Shown piece by piece: positions 63,230 through 64,000 of a stretch of 64,000 bases of DNA; the first letter of the stretch is position 1, and the number at the start of each line of letters is the position of its first letter. The stretch lies in contig NZ_FRBS01000003.1 in the NCBI RefSeq assembly GCF_900142675.1, positions 62,001-126,000 of the forward strand. The letters are read 5' to 3'. The translations under genes were made by a program, and so were the position numbers. The notes under the pieces are model-generated. The model saw only the letters and a program-made list of their open reading frames with translations, was not told the DNA's origin and did not search any database. Origin of the DNA: Shouchella rhizosphaerae. Lineage in GTDB: Bacteria > Bacillota > Bacilli > Bacillales > Bacillaceae_D.

Positions 63230-64000
63230 TCAGCTCCCTTTAAGCCAGTTGGCTACATCTTTGGCATGATAAGTCAAAATCAAGTCTGCTCCTGCCCGCT
63301 TCATGCTAATTAATGTTTCCATTACCATTGCTTTTTCGTCAATCCAGCCATTTTGGGCGGCCGCTTTTACCATTGCATATTCGCCGCTTACGTTATAAGC
63401 GACAAGCGGCATGCCTGTTTCATTTTTGACTTCGCGGACAATATCCAGATAAGAGAGCGCAGGCTTGACAATTAAAAAGTCGGCTCCTTGTTCTACGTCT
63501 GAATGGGCTTCTCGCAAGGCTTCTTCACGGTTGGCAGCATCCATTTGGTACGTTTTGCGGTCACCAAAAGCAGGAGCGCTATTAGCCGCATCACGGAACG
63601 GGCCGTAAAACGCAGAAGCATATTTAACGGCATAAGACATAATTGGAATATCGGTAAAACCTGCCTCATCCAATCCGTTGCGGATCGCATAAACAAAGCC
63701 GTCCATCATATTGGATGGGGCAATGATGTCCGCCCCTGCTTCTGCTTGGGAAACAGCCGTTTTCGTAAGCAACGCTAAACTTTCATCGTTTAGGACATCG
63801 CCCTCTTTCACAAGTCCGCAATGGCCGTGGTCCGTAAACTCGCATAAACACGTATCGGCAATCACGACCATATTTGGAAACGCATGCTTTACTTGTCGAA
63901 TCGCACGCTGGACGATGCCTTCCTCCGCATACGCTTGTGAACCACAAGCATCTTTTTCTGACGGGATACCAAATAGAATAATAGCCGGGATCCCTAACTT
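63230..64000 (-). CDS. hemB: Delta-aminolevulinic acid dehydratase, C-terminal part (runs off window)
   Basis: About 256 residues are present, and the frame is open to the window edge ([20 protein letters not shown] at the edge). It condenses two 5-aminolevulinates to porphobilinogen. The zinc-type Cys cluster is [14 protein letters not shown]. The two Schiff-base lysines are in [17 protein letters not shown] and [12 protein letters not shown]. It is coupled to hemL and belongs to the hemAXCDBL operon known in Bacillus; the other genes are outside the window. Confidence 0.95.
   Translation of the reverse strand, partial: KLGIPAIILFGIPSEKDACGSQAYAEEGIVQRAIRQVKHAFPNMVVIADTCLCEFTDHGHCGLVKEGDVLNDESLALLTKTAVSQAEAGADIIAPSNMMDGFVYAIRNGLDEAGFTDIPIMSYAVKYASAFYGPFRDAANSAPAFGDRKTYQMDAANREEALREAHSDVEQGADFLIVKPALSYLDIVREVKNETGMPLVAYNVSGEYAMVKAAAQNGWIDEKAMVMETLISMKRAGADLILTYHAKDVANWLKGS

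Overview
The window looks like chromosome of an endospore-forming, motile Bacillaceae. Gene content and protein similarity suggest an alkaliphile-type Bacillus such as the Shouchella (Bacillus) clausii group; the species is inferred, not shown. The best evidence is a long minus-strand backbone, read from high to low coordinates: hemB-hemL-spoVID-(unknown)-ysxE-...-valS-folC-comC-spoIIB-...-maf-radC-mreBCD-minCD-...-spoIVFA-spoIVFB-rng-rplU-prp-rpmA. This is nearly the Bacillus subtilis order. Most genes have strong GGAGG-type ribosome binding sites, and GTG and TTG starts are common.

Layout. (1) 1-3.2 kb: end of a rhodanese gene, an unknown two-helix membrane protein, an acyl-CoA carboxyltransferase and a DDAH/arginine-deiminase-type hydrolase. 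(2) 3.4-12.9 kb: a contact-toxin locus. It holds a 2337-residue WapA/Rhs-type secreted protein and its likely immunity gene. Downstream lie a displaced second toxin tip joined to a copied 102-bp piece of the wapA core, a second candidate immunity gene, and a third, decayed immunity gene beside a tiny fossil of the wapA core. (3) 13-18 kb: an IDEAL-domain protein, asparagine synthetase, and a cheA-cheW pair. (4) 18-23.6 kb: an AddAB-like helicase/nuclease pair in which only the AddB-like subunit carries a nuclease domain. (5) 23.7-29 kb: pstS-pstC-pstA-pstB-pstB-phoU preceded by 11-bp-spaced PhoP-box-like repeats. (6) 29-36 kb: metabolic and housekeeping genes (DinB, amidase, class I amidotransferase, FAD oxidoreductase, uracil-DNA glycosylase, amidohydrolase, AbrB). 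(7) 36-64 kb: the conserved division, shape, sporulation and haem backbone. It is interrupted near 40-43 kb by an aldo/keto reductase, a BirA-controlled bioY, a divergent MoaC-like gene and a PfpI-family gene, and near 49-51 kb by an S9 peptidase.

Regulation visible in the sequence: a T-box leader before valS, an L21-type leader before rplU, a BirA operator overlapping the bioY -35 box, Pho boxes before pstS, sigma-A promoters before asnB, bioY and the moaC-like gene, paired dyads upstream of wapA, and many intrinsic terminators.

The most unusual region is the wapA locus, which preserves successive rounds of toxin-tip replacement: one complete toxin/immunity set and two older sets in increasing decay. 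No rRNA, tRNA, CRISPR array, insertion sequence or prophage was recognised.
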